Assembly (NCBI RefSeq): GCF_007655135.1
Contig: NC_045130.1
Span: 5,828,001-5,892,000 of the forward strand
From: Punica granatum
Taxonomy: Eukaryota; Streptophyta; Magnoliopsida; Myrtales; Lythraceae
Length of the DNA stretch: 64,000 bases
Direction: 5' to 3'
Made by a program: the position numbers and the translations under genes. The notes beneath the pieces were generated by a model, which was given only the letters and a program-made list of their open reading frames with translations, searched no databases and was not told where the DNA came from. The first letter of the stretch is position 1, and each line of letters begins with the position of its first letter. Of this stretch, positions 11,990 to 23,220 are shown in pieces.

Positions 11990-12414
11990 TTCTCCCACGG
12001 ATGGAGAGAATTCGCCCTCGAATTGTAATTGTCCGAGCTATCACCTTGATCTTCACGAATAGAGAGATTAATATGCTTCTGCTGCTTTCTCATTTGCCAC
12101 TTGAATGCCTTATTCTCTTTGCGAACTCTTTCTCTTAATTCTTGGTACATAAAATTTCGTACACCTATTAGCAAATAAACACTTTTATTGAATCTTTGCT
12201 TTCTTGATCGAGACACGTGCACTTCGACCAACTTTGGCAACTGAATAACCTCTGAAATCGGCACCGTAAGCATCCATGCATCTTTCTTTGCATTGAAAAT
12301 TTCTTCATTTAGAATATCCTCAATCTGATCACAATACTGAAAAAGTTTATCACCTCCAATATCCTTTAATACGGATTTGTTGACGACAAACGTTGGTTTT
12401 CCTCTGATACCAAC
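11990..12414 (-). other. internal segment 2 of the three-LTR element, open frame of unknown origin
   Basis: A 425-bp internal segment starting with the primer site at 12412-12402. One minus-strand frame is open across the whole segment and into LTR A, with no early ATG. It includes KPTFVVNKSVLKDIGG, a lysine/arginine-rich stretch (RKENKAFKWQMRKQQKH) and an acidic end. I do not recognise the family. It differs from internal segment 1, so it may be a gag remnant or captured host sequence. Coding function is doubtful. Confidence 0.5.
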
Positions 12415-12868
12415 TGACGCAGCGTACACGCGAGTAACCTGTCGCAGATCCGTTGATTCGTGCATGAATACTGGAACTACGACATTTAATCCCTATTGAA
12501 TTTTCGAATACCTAGGTAATTGGCATCCAACTCAAATAAATTCGAGAATTGGGCAAAGAGCACGAAAGATCCAATTTTTATTGATAATCCAAAAACAACT
12601 CCTTTATCCCTAAGGCTTACAAAGCTTAAATAGGGTTTAAAAAAGCCTAAATCGCACAAAAAGAAATAAACTTTCCTAAAATTGCGAAAACACCATAATT
12701 AACATAAAATTGCATGTTTGAGACCCTAAATGATGTAATTTGCCTAAAATATCGAAATTTCATAGCCATAGGCTATGAGTTTTGCTCCGGAGGCCGTTTC
12801 CAATGAGATAAGGTCATCAGAACCTATTTTTCTTTATGTACCAATTTTCCAGCTCATCTGCCGCATCA
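12415..12868 (-). repeat. LTR B of the three-LTR element (middle, shared)
   Basis: 454 bp, TG...CA. It serves as the 3' LTR for internal segment 1 and the 5' LTR for internal segment 2. Followed on the minus strand by a perfect TGGTATCAGAG primer site. Confidence 0.85.
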
Positions 12869-13056
12869 TTAAATACAAATTCTGTAACTTCTTCTTGATT
12901 TTCATCGGGATATATATCGAAAACTGGATTGACTTCATCATATGATATGTCTTCGATCCTCCAATCTAGTTCGTTCTCCTCCGCAACACGACGTTGATTA
13001 GTCGTTCTTCGGGGTGGCATCGTTGATCCAAGAACGAATGCGTCTCTGATATCAAT
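12869..13056 (-). other. internal segment 1 of the three-LTR element, short gag-like ORF
   Basis: A 188-bp internal segment. An ATG at 13020 opens a minus-strand frame that begins MPPRRTTNQRR, continues with acidic residues and reads into LTR B, ending near 12817 (about 67 residues). MPPRR starts are common in plant retrotransposon gag proteins, but the frame is far too short for a full gag. The primer site at 13054-13044 has one mismatch. Confidence 0.5.
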
Positions 13057-13510
13057 TGACGCAGCGTACACGTGAGTAACCTGTCGCAGACCCGTTAATT
13101 CGCGCATGAATACCGGAACTACGACCTTCAATCCCTATTGATTCTTCGAATATCTAGGTACTTGGCATCCAACTCGAACAAATCCGAGAATAGAGCAAAG
13201 ACTATGAAGGCCCCAATTTTTATTAATAATCCAAAAATAACTCCTTTAGTCCTAGGGCTTACAAAGCTTAAATAGGGTTTAAAAAAACCTAAATCGTACA
13301 AAAAGAAATAAACTTTCATAAAATTGTGAAAACACCCTAATTAACATTAAATTGTCTGTTTGAGGCCCTAAGCGATGGAATTCGCCTAAAATATCAAAAT
13401 TTCATAGCCTAAGGCTATGAGTTTTGCTCCGAAGGCCGTTTTCAATGAGATAAGATCGTCAAAATCTATTTTTCTTCAAGTACTAATTTTTCAACATTTC
13501 TGCCGTATCA
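13057..13510 (-). repeat. LTR C of the three-LTR element (5' LTR)
   Basis: 454 bp, TG...CA, followed at 13511-13515 by the CTAAG target duplication. First LTR in the minus orientation. Confidence 0.85.
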
Positions 13511-13552
13511 CTAAGTCTGAGCATTATACCTCTCGTGTGCTAATGTCAGAAG

Positions 13553-14239
13553 TGTTGGGTATCCCTCTAATTTGGAGGAAGTTGGGCTCAAATTGTATTG
13601 GGCTTTTATCGGGCCTTAATAAGCCCAAGAACCCATTTTATTAGGGTTTTTGTTTCAGCAAATCAGCTGAGGTATAAATAGCAGCAGAACAGCTGCAGAT
13701 TAGGGTAGAGCGGCAGAAGTGCAGCAGCATAGCAGCACAAAACCAGGGAAGAGCAGACAGCAGAATTCGAAGAGCAGGGGCAGCGCGCAGCTGGAGATCA
13801 AACCTCGATCGGGACATCAAACGAACTCCGATTGGGACGAAATTTTGACAGCAGCTTCACAACACGTGGGGCTAACTTCTGAACGGTCAGAATTTCTATT
13901 CGAGCTCTGTAGGTGCTGTTTCAGCTGATTTTGTGAACCACCCGGTGTGGGTGACGAATTTAGTATTTGGGTGATCCAAGAGAGTGTTTCTCTTGAGTTT
14001 GGTGATCCAAGGGTTTACCCTTGATGAAAGACATTGTATAATCTTCATAGTGGATCGTTGATTCGGAGTTGGTCCCGTGGTTTTTCCCCACATTGGGGTT
14101 TTCCACGTAAAATTCTTTGTGTTGTTTTACTTTACTGCTTGTTGGTTGATTTGATTAGTTCCTATCTCGATTACACTAGAAGGGGAGGAAGATTAATCGC
14201 TGCGTTATTGTTTGGTTGAGTACATCCCTAACCCCAACA
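13553..14239 (+). repeat. 5' LTR of copia A
   Basis: 687 bp, TG...CA. A TATAAATA at 13673-13680 is the likely LTR promoter. Its downstream leader is rich in AGCAGC triplets. Confidence 0.92.
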
Positions 14240-14241
14240 AG

Positions 14242-14253
14242 TGGTATCAAAGC
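14242..14253 (+). promoter_or_regulatory. primer-binding site of copia A
   Basis: TGGTATCAAAGC, two bases after the 5' LTR. It differs by one base from the perfect initiator-Met tRNA complement found in copia B. Confidence 0.85.
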
Positions 14254-14293
14254 TTCGGGTTAGAGAAGTTTGAGTTTTTTCGGTGTTTTCGAG

Positions 14294-15108
14294 ATGGAGG
14301 AGTCTACAGGATCCATGTTCAAGTTGAATGCAACCAACTACTCTATATGGAAGTCTCGGATGGAGGATCTTCTATTTTGCAGGGATTTGTACGATCCTAT
14401 TGAAGGGGATTCCGCGAAACCCAAAGATAAGGATGACAAGGCTTGGGAACGCACAAATCGGAAGACTATTGGTTTGATTCGGCAGTGGATAGACAATAGT
14501 ATTTATCATCATGTTGCTCAGGAGACAAATGCGAAAGCTTTGTGGGATAAATTGACAAATCTCTATGCGAGGAAGACACCACAAAATAAGGCATTCCTCG
14601 TGAAGAAGCTGGTTCATCTTCGTTTCCAGGATGGAGGTGATATGGCTGCGCACATGAGTAATTTCCAGGATATTATTAACCAGTTGACGAACCTGGAGAT
14701 AATATTACCCGATGAGTTGCAGGCCTGTCTACTTTTAGGGACTCTACCGGATAATTGGGACACACTTGTGGTTGCATTAAGCAATTCTGCGCCAAACGGG
14801 AAGCTATCGTTGGCTACGGTGACAGACAGTTTATTTAATGAGGAGACTAGAAGGAAAGGCACAGGAATTTCCATTCAGTCTGAAGCTTTGGTTACTGAAC
14901 AACGGGGGAGAAGTCAAAGCAGAAATTTCTCTTCCAAGCATAGTAACTCACGTGGCAAATCGAGGGGTAGATCAAAGTCGAAGACGAGGAAAGTGGTCAC
15001 TTGCTATCACTGTGGAAAGGAGGGACACTACAAAAGGGAGTGTAGAGCTCTGAAGAAAAATCAGAATGGCAACGGTGAGAGCAAGAAGGAAGAAGGTACT
15101 ACAGTAGT
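14294..15108 (+). CDS. gag part of copia A polyprotein (interrupted)
   Basis: Starts at ATGGAGGAG, 41 bases after the primer site. An earlier in-frame TTG at 14270 is less likely. The product resembles the plant copia gag (UBN2 type): NYSIWKSRMEDLL near residue 15, then a long alpha-helical middle, a basic serine/arginine-rich stretch, and a CCHC zinc knuckle CYHCGKEGHYKREC near residue 240. Gag packages the RNA in virus-like particles. The frame runs into the 5' LTR of copia B at 15109 and stops at 15133 within it. Its continuation is at 23221-26374, so this copy cannot make a full polyprotein. Confidence 0.9.
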
Positions 15109-16827
15109 TGTTGGGAATTGGTGTATGCCCTAGAGGCAATCTATAATCAGTTCTGTAATATGATATCTATTTCATTATATTACGAGGCATATCTGTTATT
15201 GTGTAGATTGCGCTAAATATGATTTTACACAATAATGTCCTTGGAATAGTAGGTTCAATAGGCATGAGATCCTATAATTAATGAACATTATTCCTAAATG
15301 TCCATAGTCAAAGTATTATCGTTAATTAGGACAACGATAATACGGTTAGACTAGTGTGAGTGTTGATTGATGACCAAGTCTCATAGGTCATGGATATGGA
15401 GATATCAAATCACACCACATGTATACATTAAGAGTAATGTGTATTGGACTGATCCACCATGAGATTGCTACATGGGTTGTTACGTGACTGTCATTAGCAT
15501 ATCTCAAAGTGACTATAGTGTAATGGTCCTTTGACTTGAGGTCACCATAGATTCCTACATGTAATGTCATATACTTTGATACTGTCAAACGCCACTGTAA
15601 CAGGATGGTTATAAAGACAGTTATTGGGTATACTACAGAGCATGGAGAGGAATGTGAGTGATCAAGATAGGATTTGTCCCTCCTACGAAACGGGAGCGAT
15701 ATCTCACGGCCACTTGGTGGTTAAGTCTAAAAGTGTATGCATACCCAAATGAGTCGATATAACGATATCGAGCTCATTTGTTCTGATAGACTTAACCGGT
15801 AAACCAAGAAAAAGAGATATTGAGCCATACAAGGATGTCATCGACCATGCCTTGGGCTCAATAGAGATATAGAGGACAAAGGGATTATATTACACGGTAA
15901 CGTAGGTCACGAGATTCGTCGAGAAATTGACTTTCCGATTACTTGAGTAATATTGATGCATTGCTAGATGCCGCTCACTGTTTGTAATATTGAAATAGAG
16001 ATTTCGATATTACTATCAACGTAATTGGGAACCTACAGGGTCACACACTACGACTAAATTGACGAGATATTTTGAAACAAATAAAATCGTCTAATAGAGA
16101 TTAGATGATTTAGGTGCGACCAATTAATCGGATATTTAATGAGATTAAATTTACCGATTAATTAGACCCGATTTATTTGATTTAATGGTGTGCTAAGTGG
16201 CTATTTTTTATTGAACCACTTGGAGTCTATTATATGGTAACACATGGGCCAATTGTATAATGACACTTAACCATGCACTTGGCTCTTGAGATTCTTAATT
16301 TCTCTTATCCCACATCGGTAGGACAAGCAAGTTGCCCCCATCCCCAAGCCTATATATATGTGTATATATATGGCAGTAAGTATGGGTAATAGTGTATGCA
16401 TATATATGTGATATATATGTATGCATAAATATATATATATGCTTATATATAAAAGCGCACACATATTATATATATATGCTAATATATATATGTACGTGCA
16501 TATATGTGTGCATATAAAATATATATAATTTAGGTTGAATTGTTCAACTCAAATTAGGTCCATTAGTCTAAAAAATTTCGGGTGTCGCATCGGTGTTTCT
16601 TTCGAGTGTTGGTCGCTAGCACCGCCGATCTCGAAAACTCGTCGACAAAGTCGGTGTGGATTCCAGTAGAGGCGTCACGCGTGGGACGCTCGGTCGACAA
16701 CTTTAAATATTCCAGGTACGTTTTTATTTACTCTTATTCTTCTAGTAGGTTTTGGAATTAGTTTCACGGGTAGGAAATTTTGAATTTCTGTTCCTTTTCG
16801 CTTCCGCTGCGCCCCGTGGAACTAGCA
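15109..16827 (+). repeat. 5' LTR of copia B
   Basis: 1719 bp, TGTTGGG...TAGCA. Contains a TA-rich microsatellite near 16350-16530. Confidence 0.95.
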
Positions 16828-16829
16828 AT

Positions 16830-16841
16830 TGGTATCAGAGC
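16830..16841 (+). promoter_or_regulatory. primer-binding site of copia B
   Basis: Perfect TGGTATCAGAGC, two bases after the 5' LTR, complementary to initiator-Met tRNA. Confidence 0.93.
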
Positions 16842-17528
16842 CTAGCTAGTTAGAATCTGAGTAGATAATAGCATAAAATATGATTTTATGCTTGGTACTG
16901 GTATGATTATGTTTGATATTTGCGGTGCATGACTGTTAGACATGGACTATGTCCTAGTTGTGTTAGTATAATAGTTATACGTGTGGACTATTATGTAATA
17001 GTTACATAATAGTGTATAGTGAGATAGATTAAATGTTAATCAAATCCCTCAAAATATTAAGTCCATATCCTTCCACCGTGTAACGCTCGTCAAGACCAAG
17101 ATCGATGAGTGTGTAGACCTTGCCTTCGCAGGATGCCCTTATCTATCCTAGTAAGACGTTGTGTTTACCAATGGGTCGGACTTAACTGAGCAAGCCTAAT
17201 AGGATTAGGAGTTCAGAGGCATGTAGTTGGGCAAAGATCTATAAGATAGATTTGAATAAGGAGTTATTCACTCAACTAATCAAGAGTTGCATGTGATGCA
17301 ATTGGGAAAGTGAGTTCCCTACCTAAATAGCCACTTCTGGGTGAATCAGCCCTCGCTGACTCAGAGCTTGGTGAGATATGGATCTTGAGCTACTATGAGA
17401 ATGATATTCTCTGAATCAATGTTGAGGGTCATTGATTTGATATAAATAGAGGGAGCAATATTTATAAAGTCCTCATTAAATATTGTTGTGTCATAATACT
17501 TATTTTGTATATTTCTATGGTAGTAACC

Positions 17529-20500
17529 ATGGCAGGGAGCACTTCTAGTACTTTCTGTTTGCGATCCGTCCTTGATAAGGACAAACTGTCAGGGAATAAT
17601 TTCCTTGGTTGGTATCGAAACTTGAGAATTGTTCTCACCCAAGAAAAGAAGCTATATGTCTTAGAGCAACCTCTTCTTGCGCCACCGCCTGACGATGCCC
17701 CCCAAGCTGAGAAAGATGCTTATAGTAAGCATCATGATGATGCCGTAAACGTCGGATGTCTCATGTTAGTCACCATGGACTCGGAGCTTCAGAAGCAACA
17801 CGAGAACATGAAGGCGTACGATATGATCGTGCATCTCAGGCAGCTCTATCAAGAGCAGGCCCGACATGAGAGATTCGAGATCTCTAAAGCACTTTTTCAA
17901 GCAAGGTTGACTGAGGGTAGCCCGGTGGGTCTTCATGTACTCAAGATGATTGGGTACGTTGAGACTCTGGGAAGACTGGGATTTCCTCTTGGTCAAGAGT
18001 TGGCCACAGATTTAGTCCTACAGTCGCTGCCCAGCAGTTATAGTCAGTTCATTATGAGCTATAATATGAATGACTACAATAAACCATTGCCTGAACTGCT
18101 TAGCATGTTGAGAACAGCTGAGCATGATATCAGCAAGGGGACGTCCGTTCTAATGGTCCAAGGGACCAAAAGAAAGGGCAAGAGCAAGAGTAAAGGCAAG
18201 AAGGCTAAAGGTGCATCCAATTTTGACTTGGGTGCGTTGAAGCCTAAAGCCAAGGTGGCGAAGAATGATTACTGCTTCCATTGTGGCAACACTGGACATT
18301 GGAAGCGGAATTGTAAGATATACCTGGAAGAGTTGAAGAAGAAGAAGGGAAGTGAGACTTCCACTTCAGGTATCCATGTTATAGAGATTAATGTATCTAC
18401 TACTTCTACATCTTGGGTATTAGATACCGGATGTGGTGCTCATATTTGTGGAAATATGCAGGACCTAAAGGACAGTAGATCGTTGACAAAGGGCGAGGTG
18501 GACCTACGAGTTGGAAATGGAGCAAGAGTTGCTACATTAATTGTAGGGACTTATCACCTAGTTTTACCTACTGGGCTTGTATTAGATCTTAACGACTGTT
18601 ATTATGTACCTGCTATTAGTAGAAACATAATATCTGTTTCTTGTTTGGACAAGAAGGGATTTTGTTTCACTATAAAGAACAAGTGTTGTTCTATGTACAT
18701 GAATGATGTATATTATGGCAGTGCACATTTAAGTAATGGTCTGTATGTTCTTGATCTAGATACGCCTATTTATAATGTGGAAACCAAACGGCTCAAATCT
18801 AATGATTCGAACCCGACTTACCTCTGGCATTGTCGTTTAGGCCATATTAGCGAGAATCGCATCTCTAGACTTCATAAGGATGGATTACTGGACTCGTTTG
18901 ATTTAGAATCGATCGAGACATGCGAACCTTGCTTAATGGGGAAAATGACTAAGGCCCCTTTTACCGGAAAAGGTGAGCGAGCTAGTGATCTTTTGGCTCT
19001 CATACATACCGATGTATGTGGACCAGTGAACAAGCTTGCTAGAGGTGGGTATCTCTACTTTATTACATTTACTGATGATTTCAGTAGATTTGGATATGTG
19101 TTTTTGATGAAACACAAATCTGAATCCTTTGAAAAGTTCAAAGAATTTAAGAATAAAGTGGAGAATCAGTTGGGTAAGAGCATTAAAGCTCTTCGATCAG
19201 ATCGAGGAGGTGAATATTTGAGCTATGAGTTCGCTGACTATCTTAAACAGTGTGGGATTTTATCTCAACTGACTCCACCTGGAACACCACAATGGAATGG
19301 TGTAGCTGAGAGGAGGAATCGAACTTTATTAGATATGGTTCGATTTTTGATGAGTCATGCAAACTTATCTGACTCCTTCTGGGGATATGCTCTACAGACA
19401 GCTGCTCTCATATTAAACAATGCTCCGTCGAAATCAGTTGAAAGGACACCATATGAGATGTGGTATGGGAAACGTCCCAAGATGTCTTTTCTAAAGATAT
19501 GGGGTTGCGAAGCTTATGTAAAGAGATTGTCTTCGGATAAGCTTGGCCCTAAATCGGACAAATGTTACTTTGTGGGGTATCCTAAGGAAACTCGAGGATA
19601 CTATTTCTATAATCCCATCGAGGGCAAAGTGTTTGTCGCTCTAACTGCGGTATTCCTTGAGAAAGAGTTTCTCTCCAAAGGAACTAGTGGGAGGAAATTA
19701 GAACTTGGGGAAGTTCTACCACAAAATGACATTGACCAATCGACGGGCGGTGTTGCAGAACAAGTATCACAAGTTGTTGTGGCACAATCTTCTACACAGG
19801 TGACACAGGAGCCTCGTAGGTCTAGTAGGATACGTCATGAGCCCGAGAGATATGGATTTCTCGTGACTCAAGACAATGACGTATTGCTCATAGATAATGA
19901 TGAGCCTACAACCTATGCGGAAGCCGTAATAGGCCCAGACTCTGAGAAATGGCTGGAGGCCATGAGATCTGAGATGGAGTCCATGTACACTAACCAAGTA
20001 TGGACTTTGGTTGATCCACCTGAAGGGGCAAAACCCATTGGGTGTAAGTGGGTCTTCAAGAAGAAGACTGACATGGACGGTAATGTGATTACCTTTAAGG
20101 GCCGACTTGTGGCAAAAGGTTTCAGACAAGTTCATGGTGTTGACTATGACGAAACCTTTTCCCCGGTAGCTATGCTTAAATCCATCAGGATCTTGCTTGC
20201 AATTGCAGCTTATTATGATTATGAGATCTGGCAAATGGATGTCAAAACTGCTTTCCTGAACGGGAATCTCCTCGAGGATGTGTATATGACGCAACCTGAG
20301 GGTTTTGTCGATCCACATAGTGCCAGAAAAGTTTGTAAGCTACAACGGTCTATTTATGGGCTGAAGCAAGCTTCTAGGAGCTGGAATCTTCGTTTTGATG
20401 ATGCAATCAAAGAGTTTGGCTTCATCAAGAATGAAGATGAACCCTGTGTTTACAAGAAGGTTAGTGGGAGCATAGTAATCTTCCTGGTGTTATATGTAGA

Positions 20501-21482
20501 TGACATACTTCTGATCGGGAATGACATTCCTTCCTTACAGTCTGTGAAGACTTGGTTGGGAAGGTGTTTCTCTATGAAGGACTTAGGCGAAGCTACCTAC
20601 GTGCTAGGTATCAGGATCTATAGAGATAGATCCAGGAGACTGCTTGGCTTAAGTCAGAGTGCATACATAGATAAAGTGCTTCGGCGATTTAGCATGCAGG
20701 ATTCTAAGAAAGGGTCGCTGCCTATGTTACATGGCATAAGCCTTTCGAAGGCTCAGTGTCCTTCTACTCGAGAGGAGAGGGACCGCATGAATAGGATTCC
20801 ATATGCGTCAGCTATTGGATCCATCATGTATGCTATGTTATGCACTCGATCAGATGTCTCGTATGCTTTGAGTATGACGAGTCGATACCAATCAGATCCA
20901 GGTGAAAGACACTGGATTGCAGTAAAGAACATCCTTAAGTACTTACGAAGGACTAAGGAGATGTTTTTGGTATATGGAGGCGAAGAAGAGCTCGTTGTAA
21001 GAGGTTACACCGATGCTAGTTTCCAGACCGATAAGGACGACAGTAGATCGCAGTCAGGGTATGTGTTCTGCCTGAATGGAGGTGCTGTGAGTTGGAAGAG
21101 TTCCAAACAGGAGACAGTAGCCGATTCTACCACAGAGGCCGAGTATATTGCTGCCTCTAACGCTGCAAAAGAGGCCGTTTGGATCAAGAAGTTCGTGACA
21201 GAACTTGTTGTGGTTCCTAGCATCGCAGACCCAGTGGATCTCTATTGTGACAACAATGGAGCCATTGCGCAAGCTAAGGAACCCAGGTCTCACCAGCGAT
21301 CCAAACATATACTCAGACGCTTCCATCTCATTCGCGAGATTATTGACAGAGGAGATGTGAAGATATGCAGAATACCAACAGATGAGAATCTCGCAGATCC
21401 ACTTACGAAGCCTCTTGTGCAGCGCAAGCACGAGGCTCACACTAGATCTATTGGCATTAGACAGATGCCAGATTGGCTCTAG
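17529..21482 (+). CDS. copia B gag-pol polyprotein, intact
   Basis: A single frame of about 1317 residues that encodes all proteins for copia retrotransposition. Gag comes first (residues ~1-240), then a lysine-rich stretch and a CCHC knuckle CFHCGNTGHWKRNC (~247-260). The aspartic protease follows, with active site LDTG (~297). The integrase zinc domain has LWHCRLGH and CEPC (from ~431). The integrase core shows the D-D-E triad contexts HTDVCG, RSDRGGEY and NGVAERRNR (~490-595). Reverse transcriptase has MDVKTAFLNG (~903) and YVDDILLIG (~988). RNase H has YTDASF (~1160), STTEAEY and ADPLTKPL near the end. I chose ATG 17529 because AACCATGGC is a good plant start context; ATG 17517 is also possible. 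No frameshift or internal stop. The long leader after the primer site (16842-17528) has no other gene. Confidence 0.95.
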   Translation: MAGSTSSTFCLRSVLDKDKLSGNNFLGWYRNLRIVLTQEKKLYVLEQPLLAPPPDDAPQAEKDAYSKHHDDAVNVGCLMLVTMDSELQKQHENMKAYDMIVHLRQLYQEQARHERFEISKALFQARLTEGSPVGLHVLKMIGYVETLGRLGFPLGQELATDLVLQSLPSSYSQFIMSYNMNDYNKPLPELLSMLRTAEHDISKGTSVLMVQGTKRKGKSKSKGKKAKGASNFDLGALKPKAKVAKNDYCFHCGNTGHWKRNCKIYLEELKKKKGSETSTSGIHVIEINVSTTSTSWVLDTGCGAHICGNMQDLKDSRSLTKGEVDLRVGNGARVATLIVGTYHLVLPTGLVLDLNDCYYVPAISRNIISVSCLDKKGFCFTIKNKCCSMYMNDVYYGSAHLSNGLYVLDLDTPIYNVETKRLKSNDSNPTYLWHCRLGHISENRISRLHKDGLLDSFDLESIETCEPCLMGKMTKAPFTGKGERASDLLALIHTDVCGPVNKLARGGYLYFITFTDDFSRFGYVFLMKHKSESFEKFKEFKNKVENQLGKSIKALRSDRGGEYLSYEFADYLKQCGILSQLTPPGTPQWNGVAERRNRTLLDMVRFLMSHANLSDSFWGYALQTAALILNNAPSKSVERTPYEMWYGKRPKMSFLKIWGCEAYVKRLSSDKLGPKSDKCYFVGYPKETRGYYFYNPIEGKVFVALTAVFLEKEFLSKGTSGRKLELGEVLPQNDIDQSTGGVAEQVSQVVVAQSSTQVTQEPRRSSRIRHEPERYGFLVTQDNDVLLIDNDEPTTYAEAVIGPDSEKWLEAMRSEMESMYTNQVWTLVDPPEGAKPIGCKWVFKKKTDMDGNVITFKGRLVAKGFRQVHGVDYDETFSPVAMLKSIRILLAIAAYYDYEIWQMDVKTAFLNGNLLEDVYMTQPEGFVDPHSARKVCKLQRSIYGLKQASRSWNLRFDDAIKEFGFIKNEDEPCVYKKVSGSIVIFLVLYVDDILLIGNDIPSLQSVKTWLGRCFSMKDLGEATYVLGIRIYRDRSRRLLGLSQSAYIDKVLRRFSMQDSKKGSLPMLHGISLSKAQCPSTREERDRMNRIPYASAIGSIMYAMLCTRSDVSYALSMTSRYQSDPGERHWIAVKNILKYLRRTKEMFLVYGGEEELVVRGYTDASFQTDKDDSRSQSGYVFCLNGGAVSWKSSKQETVADSTTEAEYIAASNAAKEAVWIKKFVTELVVVPSIADPVDLYCDNNGAIAQAKEPRSHQRSKHILRRFHLIREIIDRGDVKICRIPTDENLADPLTKPLVQRKHEAHTRSIGIRQMPDWL

Positions 21483-21496
21483 TGCAAGTGGGAGAT

Positions 21497-23215
21497 TGTT
21501 GGGAATTGGTGTATGCCCTAGAGGCAATCTATAATCAGTTCTGTAATATGATATCTATTTCATTATATTACGAGGCATATCTGTTATTGTGTAGATTGCG
21601 CTAAATATGATTTTACACAATAATGTCCTTGGAATAGTAGGTTCAATAGGCATGAGATCCTATAATTAATGAACATTATTCCTAAATGTCCATAGTCAAA
21701 GTATTATCGTTAATTAGGACAACGATAATACGGTTAGACTAGTGTGAGTGTTGATTGATGACCAAGTCTCATAGGTCATGGATATGGAGATATCAAATCA
21801 CACCACATGTATACATTAAGAGTAATGTGTATTGGACTGATCCACCATGAGATTGCTACATGGGTTGTTACGTGACTGTCATTAGCATATCTCAAAGTGA
21901 CTATAGTGTAATGGTCCTTTGACTTGAGGTCACCATAGATTCCTACATGTAATGTCATATACTTTGATACTGTCAAACGCCACTGTAACAGGATGGTTAT
22001 AAAGACAGTTATTGGGTATACTACAGAGCATGGAGAGGAATGTGAGTGATCAAGATAGGATTTGTCCCTCCTACGAAACGGGAGCGATATCTCACGGCCA
22101 CTTGGTGGTTAAGTCTAAAAGTGTATGCATACCCAAATGAGTCGATATAACGATATCGAGCTCATTTGTTCTGATAGACTTAACCGGTAAACCAAGAAAA
22201 AGAGATATTGAGCCATACAAGGATGTCATCGACCATGCCTTGGGCTCAATAGAGATATAGAGGACAAAGGGATTATATTACACGGTAACGTAGGTCACGA
22301 GGTTCGTCGAGAAATTGACTTTCCGATTACTTGAGTAATATTGATGCATTGCTAGATGCCGCTCACTGTTTGTAATATTGAAATAGAGATTTCGATATTA
22401 CTATCAACGTAATTGGGAACCTACAGGGTCACACACTACGACTAAATTGACGAGATATTTTGAAACAAATAAAATCGTCTAATAGAGATTAGATGATTTA
22501 GGTGCGACCAATTAATCGGATATTTAATGAGATTAAATTTACCGATTAATTAGACCCGATTTATTTGATTTAATGGTGTGCTAAGTGGCTATTTTTTATT
22601 GAACCACTTGGAGTCTATTATATGGTAACACATGGGCCAATTGTATAATGACACTTAACCATGCACTTGGCTCTTGAGATTCTTAATTTCTCTTATCCCA
22701 CATCGGTAGGACAAGCAAGTTGCCCCCATCCCCAAGCCTATATATATGTGTATATATATGGCAGTAAGTATGGGTAATAGTGTATGCATATATATGTGAT
22801 ATATATGTATGCATAAATATATATATATGCTTATATATAAAAGCGCACACATATTATATATATATGCTAATATATATATGTACGTGCATATATGTGTGCA
22901 TATAAAATATATATAATTTAGGTTGAATTGTTCAACTCAAATTAGGTCCATTAGTCTAAAAAATTTCGGGTGTCGCATCGGTGTTTCTTTCGAGTGTTGG
23001 TCGCTAGCACCGCCGATCTCGAAAACTCGTCGACAAAGTCGGTGTGGATTCCAGTAGAGGCGTCACGCGTGGGACGCTCGGTCGACAACTTTAAATATTC
23101 CAGGTACGTTTTTATTTACTCTTATTCTTCTAGTAGGTTTTGGAATTAGTTTCACGGGTAGGAAATTTTGAATTTCTGTTCCTTTTCGCTTCCGCTGCGC
23201 CCCGTGGAACTAGCA
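21497..23215 (+). repeat. 3' LTR of copia B
   Basis: 1719 bp, nearly identical to the 5' LTR. Followed by GTAGT and then by the resumed copia A pol. Confidence 0.95.
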
Positions 23216-23220
23216 GTAGT

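Larger units (their letters stand above)
11542..13510 (-). mobile_element. non-autonomous LTR retroelement array with three LTRs
   Basis: Three related ~450-bp direct repeats (11542-11989, 12415-12868, 13057-13510) alternate with two different short internal segments (11990-12414, 12869-13056). Every repeat begins TG and ends CA. The whole array is flanked by CTAAG on both sides (11537-11541, 13511-13515), a 5-bp target-site duplication. On the minus strand each of two LTRs is followed after 2 nt by a Met-tRNA primer site: TGGTATCAGAG at 12412-12402, and TGATATCAGAG (one change) at 13054-13044. A purine-rich GTGGGAGAA precedes the 11989 LTR end on the minus strand. There is no reverse transcriptase or integrase, so the array depended on other elements. 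Its size is TRIM-like. The LTRs differ at many positions, so it is older than the neighbouring copia elements. Confidence 0.85.
15109..23215 (+). mobile_element. intact Ty1/copia element B nested in copia A
   Basis: LTRs of 1719 bp at 15109-16827 and 21497-23215 are flanked by GTAGT at 15104-15108 and 23216-23220. The primer site TGGTATCAGAGC is perfect (16830-16841), and a purine tract AAGTGGGAGA ends just before the 3' LTR. I can see only one difference between the LTRs (near 15913 against 22301), so insertion is very recent. The single gag-pol frame is complete. Long ~1.7-kb LTRs and the gag sequence (GNNFLGWYRNLRIVL) recall the Angela/BARE-like lineage, but that placement is inference. 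It has all visible parts for autonomous transposition. Confidence 0.96.

Noticed and set aside
15388..15588. Minus-strand frame repeated at 21776-21976
   Set aside because: Both are shadows in the two copia B LTRs.
23168..23220. Start of a 1068-residue polyprotein frame inside the copia B LTR
   Set aside because: It is chance read-through from the 3' LTR of copia B into the resumed copia A pol. The real continuation begins after the GTAGT duplication at 23221.
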